Assembly: GCF_014649395.1 (NCBI RefSeq)
Contig: NZ_BMSY01000001.1
Span: 248,001 to 312,000, forward strand
DNA from: Streptomyces aureoverticillatus
Lineage (GTDB): Bacteria; Actinomycetota; Actinomycetes; Streptomycetales; Streptomycetaceae
Direction of reading: 5' to 3'
DNA length: 64,000 nt
Part shown: positions 1 to 8,014 of the stretch, piece by piece
Layout of the letters: every line of letters starts with the position of its first letter
Position numbering within the stretch: position 1 is the stretch's first letter
Notes under the pieces: model-generated
Told to the model about the DNA's origin: nothing
Seen by the model: the letters and a program-made list of their open reading frames with translations, nothing else
Database searches by the model: none
Made by a program: the position numbers and the translations under genes

Positions 1-211
1 CGTCACCGACCGAATAGCTCGTCCTGCGGTTCACGCGATACGTGCCGCCCTGCACCTGCACCCAGGGCAGCATCCGCAGCAGCCAGCGGGAGCTGATCTC
101 CTGCATCTGCGGCGCGGACTTGGTGGTGGTGGCCAGATTCCGCGCGGCGGATGTGCCGAGACTCTGCTGCGGCGTGTCCTGCTCCGAACGGATCTCTTCG
201 CCTACCGACAT
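1..211 (-). CDS. Family 2B encapsulin shell protein (N-terminal part, runs off the left edge)
   Basis: The 70 visible residues start at ATG 211, behind a GGGAGG ribosome site at 219-224. They read [20 protein letters not shown] and continue through [20 protein letters not shown] and [14 protein letters not shown]. From memory this matches the N-terminus of Streptomyces family 2B (EshA-like) encapsulin shells, which carry a cyclic-nucleotide-binding-like insertion in an HK97-fold shell protein. The insertion and the shell core lie outside the window, so the call rests on the N-terminal arm alone. Known 2B cargos include terpene cyclases and polyprenyl transferases. No cargo gene is visible on this side, where the neighbour is a divergent small gene. 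Confidence 0.68.
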   Translation of the reverse strand, partial: MSVGEEIRSEQDTPQQSLGTSAARNLATTTKSAPQMQEISSRWLLRMLPWVQVQGGTYRVNRRTSYSVGD

Positions 212-580
212 TGAAGTGCCTCCCGATCATGCGCTGACCTGCGGCTCGCAAGCCTTCCAGCACGGTGAGTGCGGGCGCCATTACACATATGAGCGGGAAT
301 GGATCTCGGTGGACGGGGCAGGTTGCCGTTTACCAGGCCGGATCCTTCGTACGTTCGTCCAAGGGAGCCGCGCAGGGCGGGCCGCGTGGAGCGGAACGCG
401 GAATACCGGCCGCCGAGCCGAATGGTTTCGGCCAACCAGTGGGTGCGGGCCGACCGGCTGACGGGGGCGCGGGCCGGGTACGGCGGCTGCCACGAGGGGA
501 ACTCCAAGTTCCGGGCACTCGTTCAAGACGACGAGCGCAGCGCAAGCACCATCCGCACCACATTCATCAGGAGAAGCGAC
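212..580. other. Divergent intergenic region, no gene seen
   Basis: This stretch separates the divergent encapsulin gene and the small gene at 581. It holds the encapsulin ribosome site at 219-224 and the AGGAGA ribosome site of the downstream gene just before 581. Open frames crossing it have no coding-like residue composition and no ribosome site. No strong palindrome was seen. It presumably carries both promoters. Confidence 0.5.
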
Positions 581-814
581 ATGGCAGGCTTCCTGGACCG
601 CGCCAGAGAACAGGTGCAGCAGGGTCTCACCCAGGGCAAGCAGAAGCTGGACGACGTGCAGGCGCAGCGGGCGGGCAACGACCTGCTCAAGCAGCTCGGC
701 GCGGCATACTACGCGGAGCGGCGCGGCAGCGGCACTCCGGACGCCACCCAGCAGGCACTCTCCGCCCTCGAGGCGCACATCGCGACGCACGGCGACGGCT
801 TCCTGCGCGGCTGA
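581..814 (+). CDS. Small conserved-looking protein of unknown function
   Basis: This 77-residue soluble protein begins at ATG 581 after an AGGAGA ribosome site. The open frame extends upstream, but only this start has a good ribosome site. The sequence is hydrophilic and probably helical: an amphipathic start (MAGFLDRAREQVQQGLTQGK), a Lys/Asp/Gln middle, then a short LLKQLGAAYYAERRG segment and a helix ending HIATHGDGFLRG. There is no signal peptide, membrane segment or cysteine. Similar short Streptomyces proteins exist, but I know no function. It is divergent from the encapsulin gene, so a link is possible but unproven. Confidence 0.75.
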   Translation: MAGFLDRAREQVQQGLTQGKQKLDDVQAQRAGNDLLKQLGAAYYAERRGSGTPDATQQALSALEAHIATHGDGFLRG

Positions 815-980
815 GTCCCCGCGCCGCGCGGCCCGCGCCACCGCGCTGACCAGCCCTTCGGCTGACCGGATCGGCTCGCACGGTGCCCGAACAGATGGTT
901 CGGGCACCGGCGGATCCGGTACAAGCTGCGTACGAGGCGGTCCGCGACCGGCGGCCGTCGCGCCCGCAAAGGAGGCGGCC

Positions 981-1571
981 ATGGCCTCACCCATGTCCGC
1001 GAACAGATTCCTGGACGCGCTGCAGGACGAAGGCGTCACGATCGTCGAGGTCGGCGACTGGCGTGAGCACAACCGCAATCACGTGGGCCCGTGGGGCCCG
1101 GTCCACGGCGTGATGATCCACCACACGGTCACCTCCGGCACCGAGGAGACGGTCCGTCTGTGCCGCGACGGCCACCCCACGCTTCCCGGACCGCTCTGCC
1201 ACGGTGTCATCACCAAGGACGGCCGTGTCCACCTCGTCGGCTACGGCCGCGCCAACCACGCGGGGCTCGGCGACGACGACGTCCTGCGGGCCGTCATCGC
1301 GGAGAAGGCCCTCCCCCCGGACAACGAGCTGAACACCGACGGCAACCGCCACTTCTACGGCTTCGAGTGCGAGAACCTGGGCGACGGCGAGGACCCCTGG
1401 CCCGAGGCCCAGCTGGAGGCCATCGAGAAGGTCTCGGCCGCCGTCTGCCGCCACCACGGCTGGACGGCACGCTCGGTCATCGGCCACCTGGAGTGGCAGC
1501 CCGGCAAGATCGACCCCAAGGGGTTCACGATGAACTGGATGCGGGACCGCATCGAGGAGCGCCTGAAGTAG
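981..1571 (+). CDS. N-acetylmuramoyl-L-alanine amidase (Amidase_2/PGRP fold)
   Basis: This 196-residue enzyme should cleave the lactyl-amide bond between N-acetylmuramic acid and L-Ala in peptidoglycan. A single Amidase_2 domain spans about residues 35-190. MIHHTV (His47/His48) and the later GHLEWQPGKIDP segment supply the zinc-ligand positions, and NHAGLG and FECENLG are typical core strands. There is no signal peptide and no wall-binding domain. It is therefore either cytoplasmic (recycling or lysis type) or exported by another route. It resembles the catalytic half of phage or prophage-type lysins, but the neighbourhood is not phage. A strong AAAGGAGG ribosome site supports ATG 981. Confidence 0.87.
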   Translation: MASPMSANRFLDALQDEGVTIVEVGDWREHNRNHVGPWGPVHGVMIHHTVTSGTEETVRLCRDGHPTLPGPLCHGVITKDGRVHLVGYGRANHAGLGDDDVLRAVIAEKALPPDNELNTDGNRHFYGFECENLGDGEDPWPEAQLEAIEKVSAAVCRHHGWTARSVIGHLEWQPGKIDPKGFTMNWMRDRIEERLK

Positions 1572-1615
1572 CCCACCACCTCTCCCCCTACGCCGACAAG
1601 AGGGAGAATGGCGGG

Positions 1616-2527
1616 GTGCCCGCCACCCCGCCCGCCTCCACGCTCCACCCCCGGCTCCCCACCCCGCTGCAGCCGGTCGCGGACCCCCGTTTCGAGGCCC
1701 GCGGCGTCCGGCTGCTCCTCAAGCGCGACGACCGGATACACCCGGACCTGCCCGGCAACAAATACCGCAAGCTCGTCCTCAACCTGGACGAGGCGAAGGC
1801 GGCGGGCCGCACCACCCTGCTGACGTTCGGCGGCGCCTACTCCAACCATCTGCGGGCCACGGCGGCCGCGGGCCGTCTCCTCGGCTTCGCCACCGTCGGT
1901 GTCGTGCGCGGCGACGAGTTGGCCGGCCGCCCCCTGAACCCGTGCCTGGCGCAGTGCGCGGCCGACGGCATGCGGCTGCACTTCGTCGACAGATCGACGT
2001 ACCGGCAGAAGCGGGACCCGGCCGTCCTAGCGCGGCTCCGGCGCGCGACGGCCACGCGGGACGCGTACGTCATTCCCGAAGGCGGCAGCAACGCCCTCGC
2101 CGTCCGGGGCTGCACGGCGCTCGGTGAGGAACTGTGCGGCCGCACGGACGTCGCCGCCGTCGCCTGCGGCACCGGGGGCACCCTCGCGGGCCTGGCGGCG
2201 GGCCTCTCCCCCGGCCAGCGCGCGCTCGGCATACCCGTCCTCAAGGGCGGCTTCCTCGGCCCCGAGATACGGGATCTCCAGCGCGCCGCGTTCGGCACCC
2301 CCGGCGCCAACTGGACCCTCGACGAGCGCTTCCACTGCGGCGGCTACGCCCGCACCACCGGCGAACTCACCGCCTTCGCCGACGACTTCGAGGACCGGCA
2401 CGGCCTCCCCGTGGAGCGCGTCTACGTGGCCAAGCTCCTGTTCGCGCTGACCGCACTCTCCGAAGAGGGCGCGTTCGCTCCGGGGACGACGGTCACGGCG
2501 GTCGTCACCGGCACGCCGTCCACTTGA
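1616..2527 (+). CDS. PLP-dependent ACC deaminase / D-cysteine desulfhydrase family protein
   Basis: This 303-residue fold-type II PLP enzyme is related to 1-aminocyclopropane-1-carboxylate deaminase and D-cysteine desulfhydrase. RDDRIHPDLPGNKYRKL carries the Schiff-base lysine region. TFGGAYSNHLRA is the cofactor and substrate loop, and CGTGGTLAG is the phosphate-binding loop. The start is GTG 1616 behind AGGGAG. The frame is open much further upstream, but that part lies antisense or out of frame over the amidase gene and is low-complexity Arg/Gly/Pro. It follows the amidase by 44 bases and may be co-transcribed. Substrate preference between D-Cys and ACC cannot be told from sequence here. 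Confidence 0.82.
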   Translation: MPATPPASTLHPRLPTPLQPVADPRFEARGVRLLLKRDDRIHPDLPGNKYRKLVLNLDEAKAAGRTTLLTFGGAYSNHLRATAAAGRLLGFATVGVVRGDELAGRPLNPCLAQCAADGMRLHFVDRSTYRQKRDPAVLARLRRATATRDAYVIPEGGSNALAVRGCTALGEELCGRTDVAAVACGTGGTLAGLAAGLSPGQRALGIPVLKGGFLGPEIRDLQRAAFGTPGANWTLDERFHCGGYARTTGELTAFADDFEDRHGLPVERVYVAKLLFALTALSEEGAFAPGTTVTAVVTGTPST

Positions 2528-2555
2528 GCCGGCGCTCCCGGGACGGGTCCGCGCC

Positions 2556-4154
2556 TCACTCCTCGACCTCCCGGTAGGCCGCGGCCTCCTCCAGGTCCAG
2601 CTTCCGCAGCAGCGTCCGCAACAGTTCGTCGTCGATGCGCCGCTCGTCCCGCATGCGCACGAACACCTCGCGCTCCGCGGCGATCGCCTCGCGCGCGAGC
2701 CTGCGGTAGGTGTCGTCCGCGGACTCACCCGTGACGGGGTTGGACTGGCCGAGCCGCTCCCACACGGAGTTGCGGCGCCGCTCGAGAACGGTGCGCAGAC
2801 GGTCCTGGAGCGGCCCTGGCAGGCTGTTGCGCTCGTCCTCCATCAGCTCCCCCAACCGGGCCTCCGCGGCCTGCGAGGCGGCGTTCTGCGCCTGCGCCTC
2901 CGCCAGCGTCTGCGCCTGCGCGTCCCGCCCGGGCAGCTTCAGGACGCGGATCAGCCACGGCAGCGAGAGCCCCTGCACCACCAGCGTCCCGATGACCGTC
3001 GTGAAGGTCAGGAAGAGCACGAGGTTGCGGGCCGGGAACGGCTCGTCGTGGTCGGTCACCAGCGGGATGGAGAACGCGATCGCCAGGGACACCACACCCC
3101 GCATCCCGGCCCAGCTCACGATGAGCGGACGCCGCCAGTCCATGTCGCTCTCGCGCTCCCGGATGCGCGCCGACAGCACACGCGGCAGATACGTCGCCGG
3201 GTACGACCACACGAACCGCACCGCCACGACGCACACGAAGACCGCGACGGCGTACCAGACGGCCTGCCCCACGCTGTACTCGCCGAGCTCCCCGAGGACG
3301 ACCGGAAGCTGCAGACCGATGAGGGCGAACACCGCCGACTCCAGGAGGAAGCCGACGACCTTCCACACCGCGGCCTCCTGGAGCCGCGTCTCGAAGTCGA
3401 CCTGCCAGGAACGGTGCCCCAAGTAGAGGGCCACCACGACCACGGCGAGCACTCCGGAGGCGTGCACCTGCTCGGCGGCGGAGTACGCGACGAAGGGGAT
3501 GAGCAGCGACAGCGTGTTCTGGAGCAGCGATTCCTTCAGGTGGGTGCGCAGCCAGTGGATCGGCACCATCAGGAGCAGCCCCACACCGACGCCGCCGACC
3601 GCCGCCACCAGGAACTCCTGGATGCCGCCCGCCCAGCTCGCGCCCTCGCCGACGGCCGCCGCGAGCGCCACCTTGTAGGCGGTGATCGCGGTCGCGTCGT
3701 TCACCAGGGACTCGCCCTGGAGGATCGTGGTGATGCGCGAGGGCAGTCCCACGCGGCGCGCGATGGCGGTGGCCGCGACGGCGTCCGGCGGCGCGATCAC
3801 CGCCCCGAGGACGAGCGCGGCGGTCAGCGGGAGGTCGGGGATCAGCAGATACGCGAGCCAGCCGACGACGAGCGTTGCGAACAGAACGTAACCGACCGAC
3901 AGGAGAGCGACAGGCCGGACATTGGCCCGCAGGTCCAGATACGAGCTCTCCAGAGCGGCCGTGTGCAGCAGCGGCGGCAGGATCAGCGGCAGCACCACAT
4001 GCGGGTCCAGGTGGTACTCCGGGACCCCGGGGACGTACGCGGCGATCAAGCCCACGCCGACCAGGAGCAGCGGTGCGGGCACCGGCGTACGGCGCGCGGC
4101 TCCGGCGATCGCGGCACTCGCGGCGATCAGTGCCACCAGGGGCAGTACGTCCAT
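2556..4154 (-). CDS. Na+/H+ antiporter, CPA1/NhaP type
   Basis: This 532-residue membrane protein has about 12 hydrophobic helices in residues 1-395, then a charged cytoplasmic tail rich in Gln, Ala, Glu and Arg that should be helical or coiled. The core motifs VIAPPDAVAATAIAR and GESLVNDATA are the ion-binding signatures of CPA1 exchangers, and SWAGMRGVVSLA is the conserved late helix. It exchanges Na+ (or K+) for protons at the cytoplasmic membrane. The start is ATG 4154 with GGAGGG about 10 bases upstream. It is divergent, across 46 bases, from a UBP zinc-finger gene, an association I recall from other actinobacterial antiporters. Confidence 0.9.
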   Translation of the reverse strand: MDVLPLVALIAASAAIAGAARRTPVPAPLLLVGVGLIAAYVPGVPEYHLDPHVVLPLILPPLLHTAALESSYLDLRANVRPVALLSVGYVLFATLVVGWLAYLLIPDLPLTAALVLGAVIAPPDAVAATAIARRVGLPSRITTILQGESLVNDATAITAYKVALAAAVGEGASWAGGIQEFLVAAVGGVGVGLLLMVPIHWLRTHLKESLLQNTLSLLIPFVAYSAAEQVHASGVLAVVVVALYLGHRSWQVDFETRLQEAAVWKVVGFLLESAVFALIGLQLPVVLGELGEYSVGQAVWYAVAVFVCVVAVRFVWSYPATYLPRVLSARIRERESDMDWRRPLIVSWAGMRGVVSLAIAFSIPLVTDHDEPFPARNLVLFLTFTTVIGTLVVQGLSLPWLIRVLKLPGRDAQAQTLAEAQAQNAASQAAEARLGELMEDERNSLPGPLQDRLRTVLERRRNSVWERLGQSNPVTGESADDTYRRLAREAIAAEREVFVRMRDERRIDDELLRTLLRKLDLEEAAAYREVEE

Positions 4155-4200
4155 CGGCCAGGCCCTCCGCCGTCCGCTCTCCCGTCGTAACCTGGCCATC

Positions 4201-4461
4201 ATGAACGAGTGCTCGCACGTCAGCGCGCTGCCCCACCCGGAGCCCGCACCTCTGAGCGACACCTGTCTTGAGTGTCTCGCCGCCGGCAGCCACCCCGTGC
4301 AACTGCGGCTGTGCCTGGTCTGCGGGCACGTGGGCTGCTGCGACTCCTCGCCCTTCCAGCACGCGACGGCACACTTCAAGGAGACCGGCCACCCGGTGAT
4401 GCGGACCTTCGAGCCGGGCGAGAAATGGCGTTGGTGCTTTGTCGACGGTTCGATCGTCTGA
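4201..4461 (+). CDS. UBP-type zinc-finger protein
   Basis: This 86-residue protein consists almost only of a UBP (ZnF-UBP) finger. It has an N-terminal C-x-H pair (NECSH), then DTCLEC, then CLVCGHVGCCDSSPFQHA with HFKETGHP. These are the cysteine and histidine ligands expected in this fold. In eukaryotes the fold binds the free C-terminus of ubiquitin, but the bacterial role is unknown. The start ATG 4201 lacks a clear ribosome site. A TAACCT hexamer 9 bases upstream suggests a nearly leaderless transcript. Its gene is head-to-head with the Na+/H+ antiporter gene, so a regulatory or partner role for that transporter is the obvious inference. Confidence 0.88.
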   Translation: MNECSHVSALPHPEPAPLSDTCLECLAAGSHPVQLRLCLVCGHVGCCDSSPFQHATAHFKETGHPVMRTFEPGEKWRWCFVDGSIV

Positions 4462-4705
4462 GGCCTGGGTACGTCAACCCGACGCTCGTTCTTTCCAATT
4501 GGGCCCGCGAAACCCCTAGCCACTGTCCGTACCCGTAGGCTTACTATGAGTGACAGCAACGGGATGGGGTCCCCGGGACACGGAACTGAGCAGCGCGGTA
4601 GCGTCACCGCTGAAAACGTGGTGCGTCACCCGTGTGACGCAGTCCGGACCGCCGCGGTGCGACGGCCGGAGCCCCGAAAGTGCTTGTACCACCTTGGAGG
4701 TGAGG
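4462..4705 (+). promoter_or_regulatory. Probable promoter region of the anti-sigma/sigH operon
   Basis: These 244 bases carry no convincing gene. In S. coelicolor the homologous operon is driven from several promoters in this position, including one repressed by BldD (established for that species). An AGTGAC half-site lies at 4547-4552, followed by a GGTCCCCGGGACAC stretch. I could not identify a full BldD box or a SigB-type promoter with confidence. Confidence 0.35.
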
Positions 4706-5119
4706 GTGTCCCAGATCGCAGGCGAGCCCGGGAATCAGGACTTCGTGGAGGTCCGCCTTCCGGCTGCGGGTGCCTACCTGTCGGTGCTGCGTACGGCCAC
4801 GGCCGGCCTCGCGGCGCGCTTGGACTTCACCCTGGACGAGATCGAGGACCTCCGCATCGCTGTCGACGAGGCCTGCGCGATCCTGCTCCAGCAGGCCGTG
4901 CCCGGCTCCGTGCTCAGCTGCGTCTTCCGGCTCGTCGACGACTCCTTGGAGGTGACCGTCTCGGCACCCACCACCGACGGCCGAGCCCCGGAGCGTGACA
5001 CCTTCGCCTGGACTGTGCTGTCGGCCCTCGCGGGCAAGGTCGACTCCTCGGTCGCAGACGACAAAACCGTTTCGATCAGCCTCTACAAACAGCGCGGCGC
5101 GGGACCCGGGCCGGCGTGA
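4706..5119 (+). CDS. Anti-sigma factor of the RsbW family (UshX/PrsH-like)
   Basis: This 137-residue GHKL-ATPase-fold protein is expected to bind and hold the SigB-like sigma factor encoded next to it. IEDLRIAVDEACAILLQQA carries the N-box Asp/Glu, and the C-terminal half ends in SISLYKQRGAGPGPA. The catalytic G-boxes are weak, as is usual in this Streptomyces subgroup. Two in-frame GTG codons, at 4700 and 4706, follow a GGAGGTGAG ribosome site. I prefer 4706, giving MSQIAGEP. Its TGA overlaps the GTG of the sigma gene, so translation of the two is probably coupled. By synteny it is the S. coelicolor partner of SigH. Confidence 0.85.
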   Translation: MSQIAGEPGNQDFVEVRLPAAGAYLSVLRTATAGLAARLDFTLDEIEDLRIAVDEACAILLQQAVPGSVLSCVFRLVDDSLEVTVSAPTTDGRAPERDTFAWTVLSALAGKVDSSVADDKTVSISLYKQRGAGPGPA

Positions 5120-6282
5120 GGAACGGGGACGGGCCCGTGCGGGACGAAGAGCGCGGAACACGTGGCACACACGGTCTGCCCGCCCGCGGCAGGGGCGGCA
5201 CGCGTCCGGCCACGGGACGCGGTCCGGTGGAGCCGGGGTCTGCCCCCGGAGGCATCCCCGAACAGCAGGCCAGGCCACACCCACAGGATCCGGAACAGCC
5301 GGGTGTGCCGGCGGTGACCGACACGGCCGCAGTGCCGGAGCAGGCAGAGCCGACCGCCGGGGACGGGATCGACGAGCCGTCCGGCCCGGGCGGGCGACAG
5401 GACCAAGTAGGCGCCGCACGCAGGGGGTCCCCCCGGGCGTCCAGCACTGGGGGCGGGTCCCCAGAAGGGCGGCGGCTGGTGACGGGCGGGACGATGAGCG
5501 AGCACGAGCAGCACAGCCGGCACGATCCACAGGACCGCAGCGGCGCGCGAGCGATGTTCGTCGAGCTGCGCTCGCTGAAGGACGGCAGCCCCGAGTACGC
5601 GGAGTTGCGCAATCAGCTCGTCCGCATGCACCTGCCGCTCGTGGAGCACCTGGCCCGCCGCTTCCGCAACCGCGGCGAGCCGCTGGACGACCTGACCCAG
5701 GTCGCCACGATCGGTCTGATCAAGTCGGTGGACCGCTTCGACCCGGACCGCGGCGTGGAGTTCTCCACGTACGCGACCCCGACCGTCGTCGGCGAGATCA
5801 AGCGCCACTTCCGCGACAAGGGCTGGGCGGTGCGCGTGCCGCGGCGCCTTCAGGAGCTACGCCTCGCGCTGACGACGGCGACGGCCGAGCTCTCCCAGCT
5901 GCACGGCCGTTCCCCGACGGTGCACGAGCTGGCGCAGAAACTGGCGATCTCCGAAGAGGAGGTCCTGGAGGGCCTGGAGTCGGCGAACGCCTACTCCACG
6001 CTGTCCCTGGACGTCCCGGACACGGACGACGAGTCACCGGCCGTCGCGGACACCCTCGGCGCCGAGGACGAGGCCCTGGAGGGCGTGGAGTACCGCGAAT
6101 CCCTCAAGCCCCTCCTGGAGGACCTGCCGCCGCGCGAGAAGCGCATCCTGCTGCTGCGGTTCTTCGGGAACATGACGCAGTCGCAGATCGCCCAGGAGGT
6201 CGGCATCTCCCAGATGCACGTCTCCCGGCTCCTCGCGCGCACGCTGGCGCAACTGCGCGAGAAGCTCCTCGTGGAGGAGTGA
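5116..6282 (+). CDS. sigH: SigB-like RNA polymerase sigma factor SigH with long N-terminal extension
   Basis: The conserved SigB/SigF-type core runs from about residue 150. Region 2 contains LDDLTQVATIGLIKSVDRFD and TYATPTVVGEIKRHFRDKGW, followed by region 3, then region 4 with QIAQEVGISQMHVSRLLART. Before it lie about 126 Pro/Gly/Arg-rich residues from GTG 5116, which overlaps the anti-sigma stop. A second good start, ATG 5494 (MSEHEQ), would give a 262-residue form. S. coelicolor SigH is known to exist in long and short forms made by alternative starts and processing, and to act in osmotic stress and development. A strong hairpin at 6365 ends the operon. Confidence 0.85.
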   Translation: MRNGDGPVRDEERGTRGTHGLPARGRGGTRPATGRGPVEPGSAPGGIPEQQARPHPQDPEQPGVPAVTDTAAVPEQAEPTAGDGIDEPSGPGGRQDQVGAARRGSPRASSTGGGSPEGRRLVTGGTMSEHEQHSRHDPQDRSGARAMFVELRSLKDGSPEYAELRNQLVRMHLPLVEHLARRFRNRGEPLDDLTQVATIGLIKSVDRFDPDRGVEFSTYATPTVVGEIKRHFRDKGWAVRVPRRLQELRLALTTATAELSQLHGRSPTVHELAQKLAISEEEVLEGLESANAYSTLSLDVPDTDDESPAVADTLGAEDEALEGVEYRESLKPLLEDLPPREKRILLLRFFGNMTQSQIAQEVGISQMHVSRLLARTLAQLREKLLVEE

Positions 6283-6364
6283 GCTGATCTCCCTGAAGGG
6301 AGAAACCCTGACCGGCCGGAAGGGAACCCGACAGCCTGAGCCCCGACCCCCCGCCGGGGGGCGA

Positions 6365-6409
6365 CAGCACGAAGGGCGGCGAGCACAGCGCTCGCCGCCC
6401 TTCGTGCTG
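6365..6409 (+). terminator. Strong hairpin terminator after sigH
   Basis: Perfect 20-bp arms at 6365-6384 and 6390-6409 with a 5-base loop form a GC-rich stem. It lies between sigH (+) and the converging membrane-protein gene (-), so it can stop transcripts from both sides. There is no U tract, as usual in Streptomyces. Confidence 0.85.
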
Positions 6410-6427
6410 CCCTGCGCCACTGCGCCG

Positions 6428-6880
6428 CTACTTGCCGCTCTCTTGTACGTTGCCCGGGCCGCCGATGCCAAGGGCCTCGGTGGCGGCGGGGTTGACCAGG
6501 AGGACCAGCGTCGCGACCGCGACCGCGGCGAGCGCGATGCCTCCGGGGATCATGGCGCTGTCCGCCTGCAGCAGCTGCCAGGCCACGGGCAGCGCCATGA
6601 TCTGCGTGATGATCGCGGGGCCGCGGGCCCAGCGGCGCAGCCGGAGCAGACCGCGCGCGGCGAGCAGCGGCAGCAGCGCGAGGACGATCAGCGTGATGCC
6701 GCCGGTCGTCGCCTGCCGGGGGTTGTCGGGGTCGCCCGCGAGCCCCATCACGAGCATGTAGGCACCGCCGACGACGAGGGCCAGGCCCTCAAGACCGGCG
6801 AGCGCCGCGGCGGCCGTCAGGCGCCCGGGGCGGGGGCCCGGGGCGGGGGCTTCTGGGGTGGTCTTCGGCTCAGTGCTCAC
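6428..6880 (-). CDS. Integral membrane protein of unknown function
   Basis: This 150-residue protein has a short Pro/Thr-rich N-terminus and four hydrophobic helices: AAAALAGLEGLALVVGGAYM, the GGITLIVLALLPLLAARGL region, the AIITQIMALPVAWQLLQ region and GGIALAAVAVATLVLLV. It has no recognisable catalytic motif. The start is GTG 6880. An upstream in-frame extension runs into the promoter of the lipid-kinase gene and is unlikely to be real. It is convergent with sigH and divergent from the kinase gene. The same neighbour order occurs in S. coelicolor, as far as I recall. Function unknown. Confidence 0.8.
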   Translation of the reverse strand: MSTEPKTTPEAPAPGPRPGRLTAAAALAGLEGLALVVGGAYMLVMGLAGDPDNPRQATTGGITLIVLALLPLLAARGLLRLRRWARGPAIITQIMALPVAWQLLQADSAMIPGGIALAAVAVATLVLLVNPAATEALGIGGPGNVQESGK

Positions 6881-7005
6881 GCATCGAGGGTAGCTCCGGG
6901 CGCCCGGAGCCCGGCACGTCGGTGCGGTCCGGGCGCGACCTCGGTCGGGTCCAGGTCGTGACCTCGGTCTGGGCCAGGTAAAGACCGCTAGGTAGTCTGC
7001 TGCGC

Positions 7006-7974
7006 ATGCGTGCACTCCTCGTGGTCAATCCGGCGGCTACTACCACCAGTGCGCGCACACGTGACGTACTGATCCACGCCCTCGCGAGCGAGATGAAGCT
7101 GGAAGCGGTCACTACGGAGTACCGCGGTCACGCCCGCGACCTCGGCCGGCAGGCCGCGGAGAGCGAGGACATCGAGCTGGTCGTGGCCCTCGGCGGCGAC
7201 GGCACCGTCAACGAAGTCGTCAACGGTCTGCTGCACAACGGGCCCTCTCCGGAGAAGCTGCCCCGCCTCGCCGTCGTCCCCGGAGGCTCGACGAATGTCT
7301 TCGCGCGCGCCCTGGGGCTGCCGAACGACGCCGTGGAGGCGACCGGCGCGCTCCTCGACGCGTTGCGTGAGGGAAGCGGACGCACAGTGAGCCTCGGCCG
7401 GGTCTCGGGCACACCGGGGACCGACGACGAGGCGGTGCCGCCGCGCTGGTTCACGTTCGCGGCCGGGCTCGGTTTCGACGCGGGTGTGGTCGGCCGGGTC
7501 GAACAACACCGGGAACGCGGCAAGCGGTCGACGCACGCTCTTTACGTGCGCCAGGTGGTACGCCAGTTCCTCGGCGAGGGCGACCGGCGGCACGGGTCGA
7601 TCACGCTGGAGCGGGCCGGCGAGGAGCCGGTGACCGACCTCGTGATGTCCATAGTGTGCAACACCTCCCCCTGGTCCTACCTGGGGAATCGCCCTCTGTA
7701 CGCGTCTCCGAAGGCGTCCTTCGAGACGGGTCTCGACGTGCTCGGACTCAAGCGTCTGTCGACCGCTTCGGTGGCCCGTTACGGCACCCAGCTGCTGCGG
7801 TCGACGCCCGAGCGCGGACCCCACGGGAAGAACGCCGTCTCGCTGCACGACCTGACGGACTTCACCTTGCATTCGAAGGTGCCCCTGCCCCTCCAGATGG
7901 ACGGTGACCACCTGGGGCTGCGGACGAGCGTGACGTTCACAGGCGTACGCCGTGCACTGCGTGTGATTGTGTGA
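7006..7974 (+). CDS. Diacylglycerol kinase-family lipid kinase
   Basis: This 322-residue cytoplasmic enzyme has the DAGK/YegS fold. ALGGDGTVNEVVNGL (about residues 63-77) is the nucleotide-binding GGDGT signature, and PGGSTNVFARALGLP is the second conserved loop. The C-terminal half is the lipid-binding domain ending in MDGDHLG. It should phosphorylate diacylglycerol or a related lipid. There is no ribosome site. A TAGTCT hexamer ends 7 bases before ATG 7006, so the transcript is probably leaderless. The stop codon lies at the edge of overlapping stem-loops in front of wblE. Confidence 0.88.
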   Translation: MRALLVVNPAATTTSARTRDVLIHALASEMKLEAVTTEYRGHARDLGRQAAESEDIELVVALGGDGTVNEVVNGLLHNGPSPEKLPRLAVVPGGSTNVFARALGLPNDAVEATGALLDALREGSGRTVSLGRVSGTPGTDDEAVPPRWFTFAAGLGFDAGVVGRVEQHRERGKRSTHALYVRQVVRQFLGEGDRRHGSITLERAGEEPVTDLVMSIVCNTSPWSYLGNRPLYASPKASFETGLDVLGLKRLSTASVARYGTQLLRSTPERGPHGKNAVSLHDLTDFTLHSKVPLPLQMDGDHLGLRTSVTFTGVRRALRVIV

Positions 7975-8014
7975 GTGGAAGGGCCTAAAGTCCTTTCACT
8001 CGAACGTTTAGGCC
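7973..8014 (+). terminator. Two overlapping, mutually exclusive stem-loops after the lipid kinase
   Basis: Hairpin 1 pairs 7973-7983 with 7991-8001, allowing G-U pairs. Hairpin 2 pairs GGCCTAAA at 7982-7989 perfectly with TTTAGGCC at 8007-8014. The two share bases and cannot form together. The simplest reading is a terminator for the kinase gene. Alternatives are discussed in the findings because the wblE leader begins here. Confidence 0.5.

Noticed and set aside
398..430. SigR promoter upstream of the small gene at 581
   Set aside because: GGAAT and GTT are 20 bases apart, not 18, and no other support exists.
981..1571. Prophage remnant indicated by the endolysin-like amidase
   Set aside because: No holin, integrase or structural phage genes occur around it. 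Single-domain amidases of this kind are also chromosomal in Streptomyces.
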